A stretch of 64,000 nt of DNA from Candidatus Tectomicrobia bacterium (GTDB lineage: Bacteria > UBA8248). Each line of letters starts with the position of its first letter. Position 1 is the first letter of the stretch. Position numbers and translations under genes: made by a program. The stretch lies in NCBI GenBank assembly GCA_016192135.1, contig JACPUR010000040.1, positions 1 through 64,000 on the forward strand. The letters are read 5' to 3'. Shown one piece after another: positions 32,906-40,418 of the stretch. A model generated the notes under the pieces. It saw only the letters and a list, made by a program, of their open reading frames with translations. It was not told the DNA's origin and did no database searches.

Positions 32906-33262
32906 ATGAACCGGTGCACGCGCGTGACGTTCAGCGGCTCCTCGGGGGCGGACTACCAGTTCGAGGTCTACCCCGTGAGCGCCATCTTCAACGACTTCGG
33001 CGCGGTCTACATGTTCACGAACCGGACGGCGGCCCCCGACGGCACGGGCCAGCACATGGCGGTGTTCATCGGGGAGAGCGAGGAGCTCGGCTCGCGGCTG
33101 GCCAAGCACGACCTGCTCCAATCCGCCGGGCGGCATAAGTTCAACTGCGTCTGCGTCCACCGCGAGGCCGACGAGGACCTGCGCGTCGTGGCCGAGGCGG
33201 ACCTGCGCAAGCGCTACAAGCCCAAGGGCAACAGCTTCTCCTTCCTTCAGAACGGTCACTAA
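32906..33262 (+). CDS. Degenerate GIY-YIG-like small protein
   Basis: 118-residue protein. The order of elements matches a GIY-YIG nuclease fold: FGAVYMFTNR (residues 31-40) in place of GIY, AVFIGESEELGSRLAKHDLL (52-71) in place of YIG with the conserved Arg64 and His68, then a Glu in VVAEADLRKRYKPKGN (about residue 98) and Asn109. The second motif tyrosine is phenylalanine (FIG). The N-terminal 30 residues form an extra strand pair. The role could be nuclease-like or only DNA binding; the fold assignment is by pattern and not certain. It is a single gene with a TAGAAT -10-like box at 32861-32866. Confidence 0.6.
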   Translation: MNRCTRVTFSGSSGADYQFEVYPVSAIFNDFGAVYMFTNRTAAPDGTGQHMAVFIGESEELGSRLAKHDLLQSAGRHKFNCVCVHREADEDLRVVAEADLRKRYKPKGNSFSFLQNGH

Positions 33263-33338
33263 CCGGCAGAGAAAGGCATCCGGAGGGCGCCCCGCCCCCC
33301 CCAGGTTCCGCGCATCTTTCCCGGCTTTCCGTTCCCCC

Positions 33339-34373
33339 TCACCCCTCCTCCCGGTAGAGCCCCAGGGCCTCGATCATGGGCTGGTCGTTGATGGAGAAGA
33401 GGATGGTCTCTTCTTCCCCGGCCGCGTGCTGGTGCCGCGCCCAGGAGGGGACGCAGAAGGCGTCTCCCCTCTCCCAGTCGAACCTTTGGCCATCGATGAC
33501 CGAATGCCCGCTCCCCTTGAAGCACAAATAGACGGCGCTTCCGGTGTGGCGGTGGGGGCTGAGCTCCCGGCCGGGCCGCAGGAGCTGGATGCGGCAGCCC
33601 ATGGTGGGGTAGACGGGCCCCCCGGTGCCCGGGTGGACGAAGTCCATGGCCACATCGTCGTGGGGAGAGGCCTCCCCCGAGGCGGCGAGGCGGCGCAGCG
33701 CCCGCTCGGTCCGCTCCCACTTGTAGAGGAGGAGCGGCGAGTAGGGGCCGCTCTGCCGCTCCCAGGCGGGGCGGAGCGCGCCCTCGGCCCAGCGGGCGAG
33801 GCTCCCGCCCTCGGGCCTGGGCGCGGGGGGAGGCGCCTCGCCCGCCCCCTCGAAGAAGCTCGCGCGCAGCTCGCGCACCATAATGATGTCGAGGCCGTCC
33901 ATCCAGATGACGGGCTTCTCTCCCGTGTTCTCGTGGTCGTGCCAGGCCCAGGGGGGCGTCAGGACGAAGTCGCCGGGACCCAGGGCGCAGCGCTCGCCCT
34001 CCACGGTGGTCGAGGCGCCCTCCCCCTCCAGGATGAAGCGGATGGCGGCCGCCGCGTGGCGGTGGGTGTGGGCCTTCTCCCCGGGGAGGATGTACTGGAA
34101 GGCGCCCCAGAGGGTGTCGGTCGTGGCCGTCAGGCCGTCGTAGGGGAGGCCCGGGTTGGCGAAGCCGAGCACCCGGCGCTCGCCCTCGGTCATGGGGGCC
34201 AGGGCGCCCGAGGCCCGGACGAGGGGGAGGACCTCCCGGAAGCGCCAGAGGTGGGGCTGGGCGCGGGGGCTGGGGGTGCGGGGGACGTGGTCCTTGTATA
34301 CCTTCCAGAGCGGGATGAGGCGCTGGCGCTCCATCGCCCCGTAGAAGTCGGCCAGCTCGGCGCCGGTGGGCAT
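33339..34373 (-). CDS. Gentisate 1,2-dioxygenase-type bicupin
   Basis: 344-residue protein with two cupin domains, the size of gentisate dioxygenases (about 350). The ATG at 34373 (MPTGAELADFYGAMERQRLI) is chosen over an upstream open frame that enters a repeat. The first cupin carries the Fe(II)-type ligands His104 and His106 (AHTHRHAAAAIRFILEGEG) and His145 (WAWHDHENTGE). The second cupin has HRHTGSAVYLCFKGSGHSVI and VPSWARHQH. Enzymes of this family open the ring of gentisate or 1-hydroxy-2-naphthoate with O2. There are no ring-degradation neighbours, so the substrate is open. Confidence 0.85.
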   Translation of the reverse strand: MPTGAELADFYGAMERQRLIPLWKVYKDHVPRTPSPRAQPHLWRFREVLPLVRASGALAPMTEGERRVLGFANPGLPYDGLTATTDTLWGAFQYILPGEKAHTHRHAAAAIRFILEGEGASTTVEGERCALGPGDFVLTPPWAWHDHENTGEKPVIWMDGLDIIMVRELRASFFEGAGEAPPPAPRPEGGSLARWAEGALRPAWERQSGPYSPLLLYKWERTERALRRLAASGEASPHDDVAMDFVHPGTGGPVYPTMGCRIQLLRPGRELSPHRHTGSAVYLCFKGSGHSVIDGQRFDWERGDAFCVPSWARHQHAAGEEETILFSINDQPMIEALGLYREEG

Positions 34374-34405
34374 GTCAACCTCCCGATCGATTGCACGGTT
34401 CGTCC

Positions 34406-34569
34406 GTAGGGGCGGTTCGCGAACCGCCCCTACGCAAGGCGCCATCGCGATCCTGACACCGTAGGGACGTATTGCCATACGCCCCTACACAAAGAAGCAA
34501 CGTGACCCTGGTTCTGTAGGGGCGGCCCCCCGTGGCCGCCCCGGGGCAGGCACAGGGGCCTGCCCCTAC
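34406..34569. repeat. Three GTAGGGGC-ended palindromic units in tandem
   Basis: 34406-34433 is GTAGGGGCGGTTC/GAACCGCCCCTAC. 34461-34488 is GTAGGGACGTAT/ATACGCCCCTAC. 34516-34569 is a compound unit (GGGGCGGCC...GGCCGCCCC and GGCAGGC...GCCTGCC between GTAG and CTAC ends). Ends are constant and inner arms differ but stay complementary. Confidence 0.85.
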
Positions 34570-34585
34570 AGGTTTCTCTTTCCAT

Positions 34586-34617
34586 AAAAACGGCGGCGGA
34601 GGGGGCCTCCGCCGCCG
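34586..34617 (-). terminator. Rho-independent terminator after the nitrile hydratase-like unit
   Basis: On the minus strand a perfect stem GGCGGCGGAGG/CCTCCGCCGCC with a short C-rich loop is followed by GTTTTTAT. It lies about 25 bp beyond the stop of the alpha-like subunit and fits a strong intrinsic terminator. Confidence 0.88.
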
Positions 34618-34641
34618 GGGGATTCGATCCGTTCCCTTCCC

Positions 34642-35385
34642 CTAGACCGGGATCGGCCGCGCCTCGAACTCCTGGGGCGTGAGGGCGTCGCCCACCCCGA
34701 TCATGCTGTCGCGGGTGACGAGCATGGCCAGCCTTTCCTCGCTCCAGCCCTCGGTGCCCTTGGGGCGGCGGGGGATGATGAGGTAGCGGCAGTCGGCGTT
34801 CGAGTCCACCGTGATGAGCTCGATGCCCTCGGGGGCCTCATAGCCCAGGTCGCGCAGGGCGCCGCGCGGGTCCACCACGGACTTCGAGCGGTAGGGGAAG
34901 CTCTTGTACCAGGTGGGGGGCTGGCCCAGCAGGACGCGCGGATAGCACGAGCACAGCGTGCAGGTGACCATGTAGTGCACCTGGCCGGTGTTCTCGAGGG
35001 CGACCAGGTGGTTGACGGCCGAGGTGTCGATGCCGAGCTCGGCGCAGGCCTCCTTCGCGTCCATCAAGAGGCGCTTCTTGAACTCCGGGTCGGCCCAGGC
35101 GCGGGCCACCACCTTGGCGCCGATGGCGGGGGTCTGGGCCTCGATGTCCTCGATGGCGCGGCGCATCTCGTCGGTGGTGACGAGGCCCTTCTCGCGCAGG
35201 ACGTTCAGGAGCGCCACCACACGGATCTGGAAGTAGTCCATCTCGTGCTCGGCCCGCCCCACGGTGTCATGGAGATAGCCCACGTCCTCCTTGCGGCGGA
35301 GGATGTGGGTGTCGTCGTGGCCGTGCCCGTGAGGGTGGTCGTGGCCGTTCCCGTGATCGTGGTGATGATCGTGGCTGTCGGACAT
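34642..35385 (-). CDS. Nitrile hydratase alpha / thiocyanate hydrolase gamma-like subunit with His-rich tail
   Basis: 247-residue metallo-hydratase subunit. The metal-binding motif C142-T-L-C145-S-C147 is the cobalt-type form (iron-type enzymes have C-S-L-C-S-C). It is followed by YPRVLLGQPPTWYKSFPYRS and VVDPRGAL, all typical of the family. Residues 5-27 contain eleven histidines in HD/HG repeats, a tail not usual in this family and similar to metal-storage tails of nickel or cobalt chaperones. It is second in a two-gene unit, 14 bp after a small beta-like gene. It could hydrate nitriles or hydrolyse thiocyanate; the sequence alone does not decide. Confidence 0.9.
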   Translation of the reverse strand: MSDSHDHHHDHGNGHDHPHGHGHDDTHILRRKEDVGYLHDTVGRAEHEMDYFQIRVVALLNVLREKGLVTTDEMRRAIEDIEAQTPAIGAKVVARAWADPEFKKRLLMDAKEACAELGIDTSAVNHLVALENTGQVHYMVTCTLCSCYPRVLLGQPPTWYKSFPYRSKSVVDPRGALRDLGYEAPEGIELITVDSNADCRYLIIPRRPKGTEGWSEERLAMLVTRDSMIGVGDALTPQEFEARPIPV

Positions 35386-35399
35386 GCGTGGCGCTCCTC

Positions 35400-35687
35400 T
35401 CAGGCCGGCTCGAGCCAGTGCTCGTAGATCTCGATTCGCAGCTTGTCCTGGGGCTTCCCGGGCTTGTGGTCCCACAGGTCGTTCACGCTGAACTCGACCC
35501 AGTAGAGTTCCCGCGCGGGCAGGCCGTCCTTCCCGTAGGCCAGGAGCTCGGGGTTCTTGTAGCGCCCGAAGTAGCGGCTGACGACCCCCGTCTTGCCGCG
35601 CACGTAGGGGCAGGTGCGGATGTGGCCGGGCGGGTAGAGGTTCTTCACCTTGACCCGCTGGCCCACCTGGAACCTGGTCTGCTCCAT
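35400..35687 (-). CDS. Nitrile hydratase beta C-terminal-domain (SH3-like) protein
   Basis: 95-residue protein equal to the C-terminal barrel of nitrile hydratase beta: FQVGQRVKVKNLYPPGHIRT, PYVRGKTGVVSRYFG, and ELYWVEFSVNDLW before the end IEIYEHWLEPA. The ATG has AAGGGG upstream; the longer open frame runs into a promoter zone. The N-terminal helical half of the usual beta subunit (about 100 residues) is absent here and nearby. Thiocyanate hydrolase also splits beta into two chains, so this may correspond to its alpha chain, with the other chain encoded elsewhere or dispensed with. Confidence 0.85.
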   Translation of the reverse strand: MEQTRFQVGQRVKVKNLYPPGHIRTCPYVRGKTGVVSRYFGRYKNPELLAYGKDGLPARELYWVEFSVNDLWDHKPGKPQDKLRIEIYEHWLEPA

Positions 35688-35881
35688 GGGGAACCCCTTG
35701 ATTTCAGATAGGTTAATCCGGTTCGTGCGCCGTGGCAGCTTCAGTTTGCACAGACGCGGAGATGTGTAAAGGGGGGGAGGAGTCCTGAATCGGCCGGTGA
35801 ATCCGGGAATGCAACCCGGAACCAGGGCCGTCTGATAGTGTGGATGAGAGTATCCATAGAGCGCCGGGTCCGGAGAGGGCC

Positions 35882-36238
35882 ATGCGAAAACGGGGGCGTC
35901 TTGTGGGCGTTTCGGCACGCCATCTTCCCGGCGGCGCGCTCATCCTCGCCGCCCTCGCCCTGGGACTCCTCCTCCCCGGCTGCGCCCGCCCCTACAACGG
36001 CTACTCCTATACCCCGAGCTACTCCTCCTCGAGCGAAGCCAAGAAGGAAGAACCTCCCAAAGAAGAAGAGAAGGAGAGAAAGCACCGCCACTACGGCTAC
36101 CACTCCCACCGCCCCTCCGGCTCCTCGGGATGGCGGGGGGGCACCTCCTCCGGCAGCCATTCCTACCGCGGGGGACACGGACACTCATCCGGCGGGGGAG
36201 GCGGATACCGCGGCAAACGAAGCTGGCGATCGAAATAG
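35882..36238 (+). CDS. Small Ser/Gly/His-rich lipoprotein
   Basis: 118-residue predicted lipoprotein with GGAGAGGG before the ATG. The signal peptide ends in the lipobox LLPGC (Cys34). Then come a Tyr/Ser-rich stretch, a charged stretch (AKKEEPPKEEEKERKHRHYG) and a low-complexity Gly/Ser/His tail (for example SSGGGGGYRGKRSWRSK). It is probably an unstructured envelope protein. No family is recognised. It is divergent from the nitrile hydratase-like unit. Confidence 0.72.
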   Translation: MRKRGRLVGVSARHLPGGALILAALALGLLLPGCARPYNGYSYTPSYSSSSEAKKEEPPKEEEKERKHRHYGYHSHRPSGSSGWRGGTSSGSHSYRGGHGHSSGGGGGYRGKRSWRSK

Positions 36239-36276
36239 CCACGGGACGGCCTGCCTGACCGGCGTCCGGAAATGCA

Positions 36277-36304
36277 CAGGGGCGGGTTTGAAACCCGCCC
36301 CTAC
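36277..36304. repeat. GTAGGGGC-type palindrome
   Basis: CAGGGGCGGGTTT/AAACCCGCCCCTAC; terminal arms match the family and the inner arm is GGGTTT/AAACCC. Confidence 0.8.
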
Positions 36305-36330
36305 GGAAAACTCGCCTCACCACCGCGCGA

Positions 36331-36450
36331 TGTCATCCTGAGCCCTTCGCTTCGCTCAGGACAGGCTTCGCGAAGGATCCCGGTTTCGACTTTTCACGGC
36401 CTAGATCGGGGTTCTTCGGCCCTCGCCACGCTCGGGGCCTCGGAATGACA
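36331..36450. repeat. TGTCAT...ATGACA dispersed element
   Basis: About 120 bp bounded by TGTCATCCTGAG and CTCGG-GGCCTCGGAATGACA. Inside are inverted motifs such as CTTCGCTTCGCTC and GGCTTCGCGAAGGATC. It is related to the elements at 45883-45975 and 46549-46641 and sits between convergent genes. Confidence 0.7.
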
Positions 36451-36460
36451 TCCTGTCCCC

Positions 36461-37486
36461 CTACTTCTTCTTCCCTTCCTTGATCTTGTAGAGCTTCATC
36501 ACGTTGCCCGAGAGGATCTGCCCCTGGGCCTTCTTGGGGAGCTTCGAGAGGCCGGGGATGCCGGTGGCCTTGCCCAGGTTCCCCATGTCGAAGGGGTAGT
36601 CGGTGCCGTACATCACCCGGTCCAACCCCAGGGACTTGACCGCGAACTGGAGGCACTCGGGGTTGTGGATGATGGTGTCGTAGTAGAATTTCTTGATGTA
36701 GCGCTCGGGCGCCTTGGCGCCGTTCACCTTGGGCTCCTGCCGCTCCCCGTAGCCGTGCTGCCAGCGCCCGCGGATCCAGGGGGTGTAGCCGCCGCAGTGG
36801 GAGAGCAGGAACTTGAGCTTGGGGAAGCGGTCGAAGACACCCCCCCAGATGATGCAGGCGGCGGCGATGGTGGTGTCGAGCGGGTTCCCGATGAAATTGC
36901 GCAGGTAGTAGTCCTTGAGGCGGTCGTTCACCCCCATCACCTCGATCGGGTGGATGAAGACGGGCACGTCGAGGTCCACCACCGCCTGCCAGAACACGTC
37001 CAGCCCCTTGTCGTCGAGGTTCTTCCCGGCCACGTTCGAGCCGATCTGCACCCCGATGTGGCCGTTCTTGACCGCGCGCCTGAGCTCGGCCGCCGCCGCC
37101 GGGGGATCCTGCAAGGGCACCTGGGCCATGCAGAGGAACTTGTCCGGGTGCTGCTTCGTCAGCGCCACCAGGGCGTCGTTCAGGGCCGAGGAGATATCCT
37201 TGTTCAGCCCCGCGTCCTGGGCGTAGTAGGTCATCGGCGGGACGACGGAGAGGATCTGCTTGTCCACCCCCATCCGCTTCATGTCCTTGAGGCGCATCTC
37301 GACGTTCCAGGTCTCCTTGGGCAAGGGATTCGGGTGCACCCGCTCCTGCCCGAGCACGGTCGAGCGCGTCACCAGGAACTCCCACTTGTCGCCCGGCTGG
37401 ATCGAGATGGCCCCGCCGAAGCGGCCCTGGCGGGCGTCCTCGATGAAGGACTGGGGAGCGATGTGGGCGTGGGGATCGATGATCAC
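36461..37486 (-). CDS. Amidohydrolase-2 (ACMSD-like) family protein
   Basis: 341-residue TIM-barrel metal-dependent hydrolase or decarboxylase of the amidohydrolase-2 group (relatives of aminocarboxymuconate-semialdehyde decarboxylase). GTG start with AAGGAGA upstream. Metal ligands fit the family: His6 and His8 in IIDPHAHIA, a His in DVPVFIHPIEVMG, another in LLSHCGGYTPW and an Asp in VMYGTDYPFDMG. Such enzymes decarboxylate or hydrolyse aromatic or dicarboxylic intermediates. It is monocistronic between repeats, so the substrate cannot be deduced. Confidence 0.88.
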   Translation of the reverse strand: MIIDPHAHIAPQSFIEDARQGRFGGAISIQPGDKWEFLVTRSTVLGQERVHPNPLPKETWNVEMRLKDMKRMGVDKQILSVVPPMTYYAQDAGLNKDISSALNDALVALTKQHPDKFLCMAQVPLQDPPAAAAELRRAVKNGHIGVQIGSNVAGKNLDDKGLDVFWQAVVDLDVPVFIHPIEVMGVNDRLKDYYLRNFIGNPLDTTIAAACIIWGGVFDRFPKLKFLLSHCGGYTPWIRGRWQHGYGERQEPKVNGAKAPERYIKKFYYDTIIHNPECLQFAVKSLGLDRVMYGTDYPFDMGNLGKATGIPGLSKLPKKAQGQILSGNVMKLYKIKEGKKK

Positions 37487-37668
37487 GGAATCTCTCCTTC
37501 AGAGGGGGATTGCCCCAGGGGGATTTTCGGCCTGCGCACGCGGTGCGGGCGGATTATGCCGGAGGGCGCGGGAAAGGGGAAGCGGGGACGGCCGCGGGGA
37601 AAGCAGCCCCCTTATTATCCAAGGGGGCTTGACCCCCCCTGCGGAAGAACCGCCGCGAAACCTGATCC

Positions 37669-37696
37669 GTAGGGGCGAGGCATGCCTCGCCCCTAC
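37669..37696. repeat. GTAGGGGC palindrome (perfect)
   Basis: GTAGGGGCGAGGCA/TGCCTCGCCCCTAC, a perfect 28-bp palindrome with inner arm GAGGC/GCCTC, lying just after the stop of the following minus-strand lipoprotein gene. Confidence 0.85.
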
Positions 37697-37722
37697 ACAA
37701 GCACTGCCATCTTCTGGCCCCC

Positions 37723-38706
37723 CTAGTACTCCTTGTCCACCACGATGGTGACGCCGGAGGTCCCGGCGGCGACGGGGTCCGGGGCCTGGCCCTCGAGGTC
37801 GCCCTTCTGGGGCGGGCCGGCGCTTCCGTCCGCGTCCACCCGGGCCACGAGCCGCACCCGGCCCTCGAACTTCACGCCGGGCATCATCACGTGTTCCTGC
37901 GAGATTTGGAACGCGAGGGGGAACTTGGGCTCCGGGATCCGCACCACGGCCAGGGGCGGGCCGCCCCCCTCGGGCCGGGCGATGAGGAAGAGGGCGCGCT
38001 TGCCCCCCGCCTTTCCCGCGAGGGCGGGGGCGAGGACGACGGTGCCCGAGATGGCTCCCCCGCCCGCCGGGGCCGCCGCCTCGGGCGGCTTCGGGGCCTG
38101 GGGCTGCGTTTGCGCCGGGGGCCGCGCTTGCGCCTGGGGAGGAGAAGGCGGGGCGGCGGGGGCCTGCCCCCGCGCCGGGGCCTCGGGCTTCTTCGCCGCT
38201 TCCTTGGGCGGCTCGGCCGAGCCCGCCTGGGCGATGACCACCTCCACGTCCCGGGCGCCGATGGGGGCCGGGCGGGCGCTCACCCCCTCGTAGCTCCCCC
38301 TGGCCAGGGGCGCCGCCCCATTCGCCCGGCGCAGGGGCCCGAGCTCGTAGTCGGTGAGGTTCTCGCCGAGGAGCCGCGCCCGCACCCGGACCTGCCCGGA
38401 GAATGCCCGCCCCGGCGCGAACACGTCGTCCGGGGTCATGACGAAGCGGAGGGGGAAGCTGGGCTCCACCAGCCGCTGGACGGCGAAGGGGGGGCCGCCT
38501 TGGGCGGGCTCCAGGTAGATGAAGAGCTGGCGCAGTTTCCGGGCCTCGGGCGGGAGCGAGGGCGCGAGATGGACGACGCCCGAGACGGACGCCTGGGGCT
38601 CCGAGCCGCAGCCCGCGGCCAGCATGGCCAGAAAAGCCCATCCCAGCGCCCGCCGTGCCAAGGGCGCGCTCAAGACCCCGTTCTTACGTTTTCCGAGCAT
38701 TTTCAT
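37723..38706 (-). CDS. Lipoprotein with two CcmI C-terminal-type domains
   Basis: 327-residue predicted lipoprotein (lipobox LAAGC, Cys33). Two copies of one domain, at about 39-160 and 217-327, each run from a strand-rich start (VSGVVHLAPSLPPEARKL; ISGTVVLAPALAGKAGGK) through FIYLEPAQGGPPFAVQRLVE or LFLIARPEGGGPPLAVVRIP to a last strand. The second matches the periplasmic C-terminal domain of the cytochrome c maturation factor CcmI closely (PLAF...MMPG...V...ARVDADGSA...GDLEG). A Pro/Ala/Gln-rich linker of about 55 residues separates them. No TPR or membrane part of CcmI is present. Function unknown; apocytochrome or other periplasmic protein binding is plausible. Confidence 0.75.
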   Translation of the reverse strand: MKMLGKRKNGVLSAPLARRALGWAFLAMLAAGCGSEPQASVSGVVHLAPSLPPEARKLRQLFIYLEPAQGGPPFAVQRLVEPSFPLRFVMTPDDVFAPGRAFSGQVRVRARLLGENLTDYELGPLRRANGAAPLARGSYEGVSARPAPIGARDVEVVIAQAGSAEPPKEAAKKPEAPARGQAPAAPPSPPQAQARPPAQTQPQAPKPPEAAAPAGGGAISGTVVLAPALAGKAGGKRALFLIARPEGGGPPLAVVRIPEPKFPLAFQISQEHVMMPGVKFEGRVRLVARVDADGSAGPPQKGDLEGQAPDPVAAGTSGVTIVVDKEY

Positions 38707-38737
38707 CCCATCGCGGCGGCGCCGGGGCGAAGCCTCT

Positions 38738-39670
38738 TCATTCCGGATAGGAGCGTGCCTGCCGCATGAACGCCTCCACCTCGCCCAGCCGGGGGAGAGC
38801 CGCCCTCCCCCCGAGCGCGCGGCAGCTCATGGCCGCGAGGGCGTTGGCGAAACGGAGGGTGCGCGGAAGCGGATGCCCCTGGAGGACCCCATATATGAGC
38901 CCCGCATGGAATACATCCCCCGCCCCGGTCGTGTCCACCGCCTCCACCTCGAAGGCGGGGGAGCGGTGGAAGCGCTCCCCGTCGAAGGCCAGCGCCCCGC
39001 TCTCCCCCAGGGTGGCGGCGGCCACCCGGGGGCCCAGGCGGCGGATGGCGCGCAGGGCCTCCTCCAGCGAGGCCTCGCCCGTGAAGGCTTGGGGAAAATC
39101 CTCCGACGCCACCAGGTAGTCGGTCATCCGCACGAGCGCCTCCGTGCCCGGCAGGGCGCGCTCGGCGTCGAAGGAAACGGGGATGCCCTCCTCCCTCGCC
39201 CACTCGGCCGCCCGCAGCTCGGCCTCGAGGTTGTGGCCGTCCACGTGGAGGAGCCGCGACGAGCGCACGATGTCCTCCCGCACATCCTCCGGCCGGAGCG
39301 CCACCTCCCGCCGCCAGAGAATCGTGCGTCCGCCCCGCTCGGCGGACGGGCCGCCGCGCTGGACGAGGATGACCGCGAACTGGCTCGCCCGCCCCGGCTG
39401 GAGGGCCACGCCCTCCACGTCCACCCCCTCCTCGCGGAGGCTCTGGAGGGAGAACCTCCCCTCCTCGTCGTCCCCCACCGCGCCGATGTAGGCCGTCCGC
39501 AGCCCGAGCCGGGCAAGGGCCGCCATGGCGGTGGCCGCCTGGCCGCCGCCCTGGCGCGAAACCTCCAGCAACGGCCCTTTGGTGTTGAATAGAGGGTGGC
39601 GCTCCACCACGCAGAGGAGATCGGCCGAGTTGAGGCCGATCCCCACCGCGTCGAAGCGCTTCCCGCGCAC
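38738..39670 (-). CDS. PfkB-family carbohydrate/nucleoside kinase
   Basis: 310-residue ribokinase-fold kinase; GTG start (MRGKRFDAVGIGLNSADLLC). The N-terminal glycine motif GGGQAATAMAALARLG (residues 41-56) binds the sugar. The C-terminal motif DTTGAGDVFHAG (246-257) contains the catalytic Asp252 and the anion hole. It phosphorylates a sugar or nucleoside with ATP; the exact substrate is not determinable. It starts 8 bp after the CoA-transferase-like beta gene, so it is the third gene of that operon, an unusual pairing. Confidence 0.9.
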   Translation of the reverse strand: MRGKRFDAVGIGLNSADLLCVVERHPLFNTKGPLLEVSRQGGGQAATAMAALARLGLRTAYIGAVGDDEEGRFSLQSLREEGVDVEGVALQPGRASQFAVILVQRGGPSAERGGRTILWRREVALRPEDVREDIVRSSRLLHVDGHNLEAELRAAEWAREEGIPVSFDAERALPGTEALVRMTDYLVASEDFPQAFTGEASLEEALRAIRRLGPRVAAATLGESGALAFDGERFHRSPAFEVEAVDTTGAGDVFHAGLIYGVLQGHPLPRTLRFANALAAMSCRALGGRAALPRLGEVEAFMRQARSYPE

Positions 39671-39677
39671 GCGAGGC

Positions 39678-40418
39678 TCAGGCGAATTCGAGGAAGCGCA
39701 CCCCCTCGGGGTCCGCCGCCTGGAGCGCGGCCGCCTCCTCCGGGGTGGGCTCGGGGGTCTCGAAGACTTCCTCGCAGGGGCCGGGGTCGAAGCCGGTGGC
39801 CTCGCGGACCGTTTCGGGCGCGACGCCCGCGTGGCGGCTCTCGATGCGGAGGCGCCCCTCCTCCTTCCGGAAGATGCAGAGCGGCGTGATCACCCGGTCC
39901 ACCTTTCCGGAAGCCGTCACCCAGGCGCAGCGCTCGGGGAAGCTCCGCGGGTCGTGGGCCGTGCGCCACAGGACGGTGCGCTTCGCCGTGGGCAGGATGC
40001 AGGCGCTCCCGGCGCCCCCCGGGAGTCGCACCTTGGGGCGCTTGGGGTCGCCGATGTAGGAGAGGTTGATGTCCCCCCGGCCGTCGATCTGGGCCCCGCC
40101 CAGGAAGGCCAGGTCGAGCGCCCCGCGCGCCGAGAGGTCGAAGATCTCGGTCAGGTTGAAGTGGGCGCGGGCGCCCTCCAGGAGCTGCACCCCCACCGTC
40201 GAGCCGGGGAGGCGCGCCGGCCGGGCGTCCACCCCGCCCGGGATGTTCAGGTAGATGAGGTTCGGGGCGTGGAGCCTCCGGGCGATCCCGACCGCCGTCA
40301 TGGGCAGGGCGGAAGCCACCCCGTGGAAGACGAGCTCGCCGTCCCGGATCTGCCGGGCGAGGAAGACGGCCATCCGGTCGGCCGCCCGCCTCTTCTCGGG
40401 CGAGAGCTCCCGCCTCAT
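39678..40418 (-). CDS. CoA-transferase-like subunit B (GctB/IpdB type)
   Basis: 246-residue family I CoA-transferase-fold protein. It begins MRRELSPEKRRAADRMAVFL and overlaps the alpha gene stop as ATGA. The fold signatures LAFLGGAQIDGRGDINLSYI and RLPGGAGSACILPTAKRT are present. At the place where glutaconate CoA-transferases carry the catalytic Glu (xYxYEsG pattern) this protein reads NLIYLNIPGG, so that Glu seems absent (Ile59). IpdB-type ring-opening hydrolases also lack it. The pair may therefore be a hydrolase or lyase acting on an acyl-CoA and not a transferase. Confidence 0.82.
   Translation of the reverse strand: MRRELSPEKRRAADRMAVFLARQIRDGELVFHGVASALPMTAVGIARRLHAPNLIYLNIPGGVDARPARLPGSTVGVQLLEGARAHFNLTEIFDLSARGALDLAFLGGAQIDGRGDINLSYIGDPKRPKVRLPGGAGSACILPTAKRTVLWRTAHDPRSFPERCAWVTASGKVDRVITPLCIFRKEEGRLRIESRHAGVAPETVREATGFDPGPCEEVFETPEPTPEEAAALQAADPEGVRFLEFA

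Noticed and set aside
34406-34569. Row of palindromes considered as a CRISPR array
   Set aside because: Units differ in the centre, spacing is uneven, there are no unique spacers of fixed length and no cas genes.
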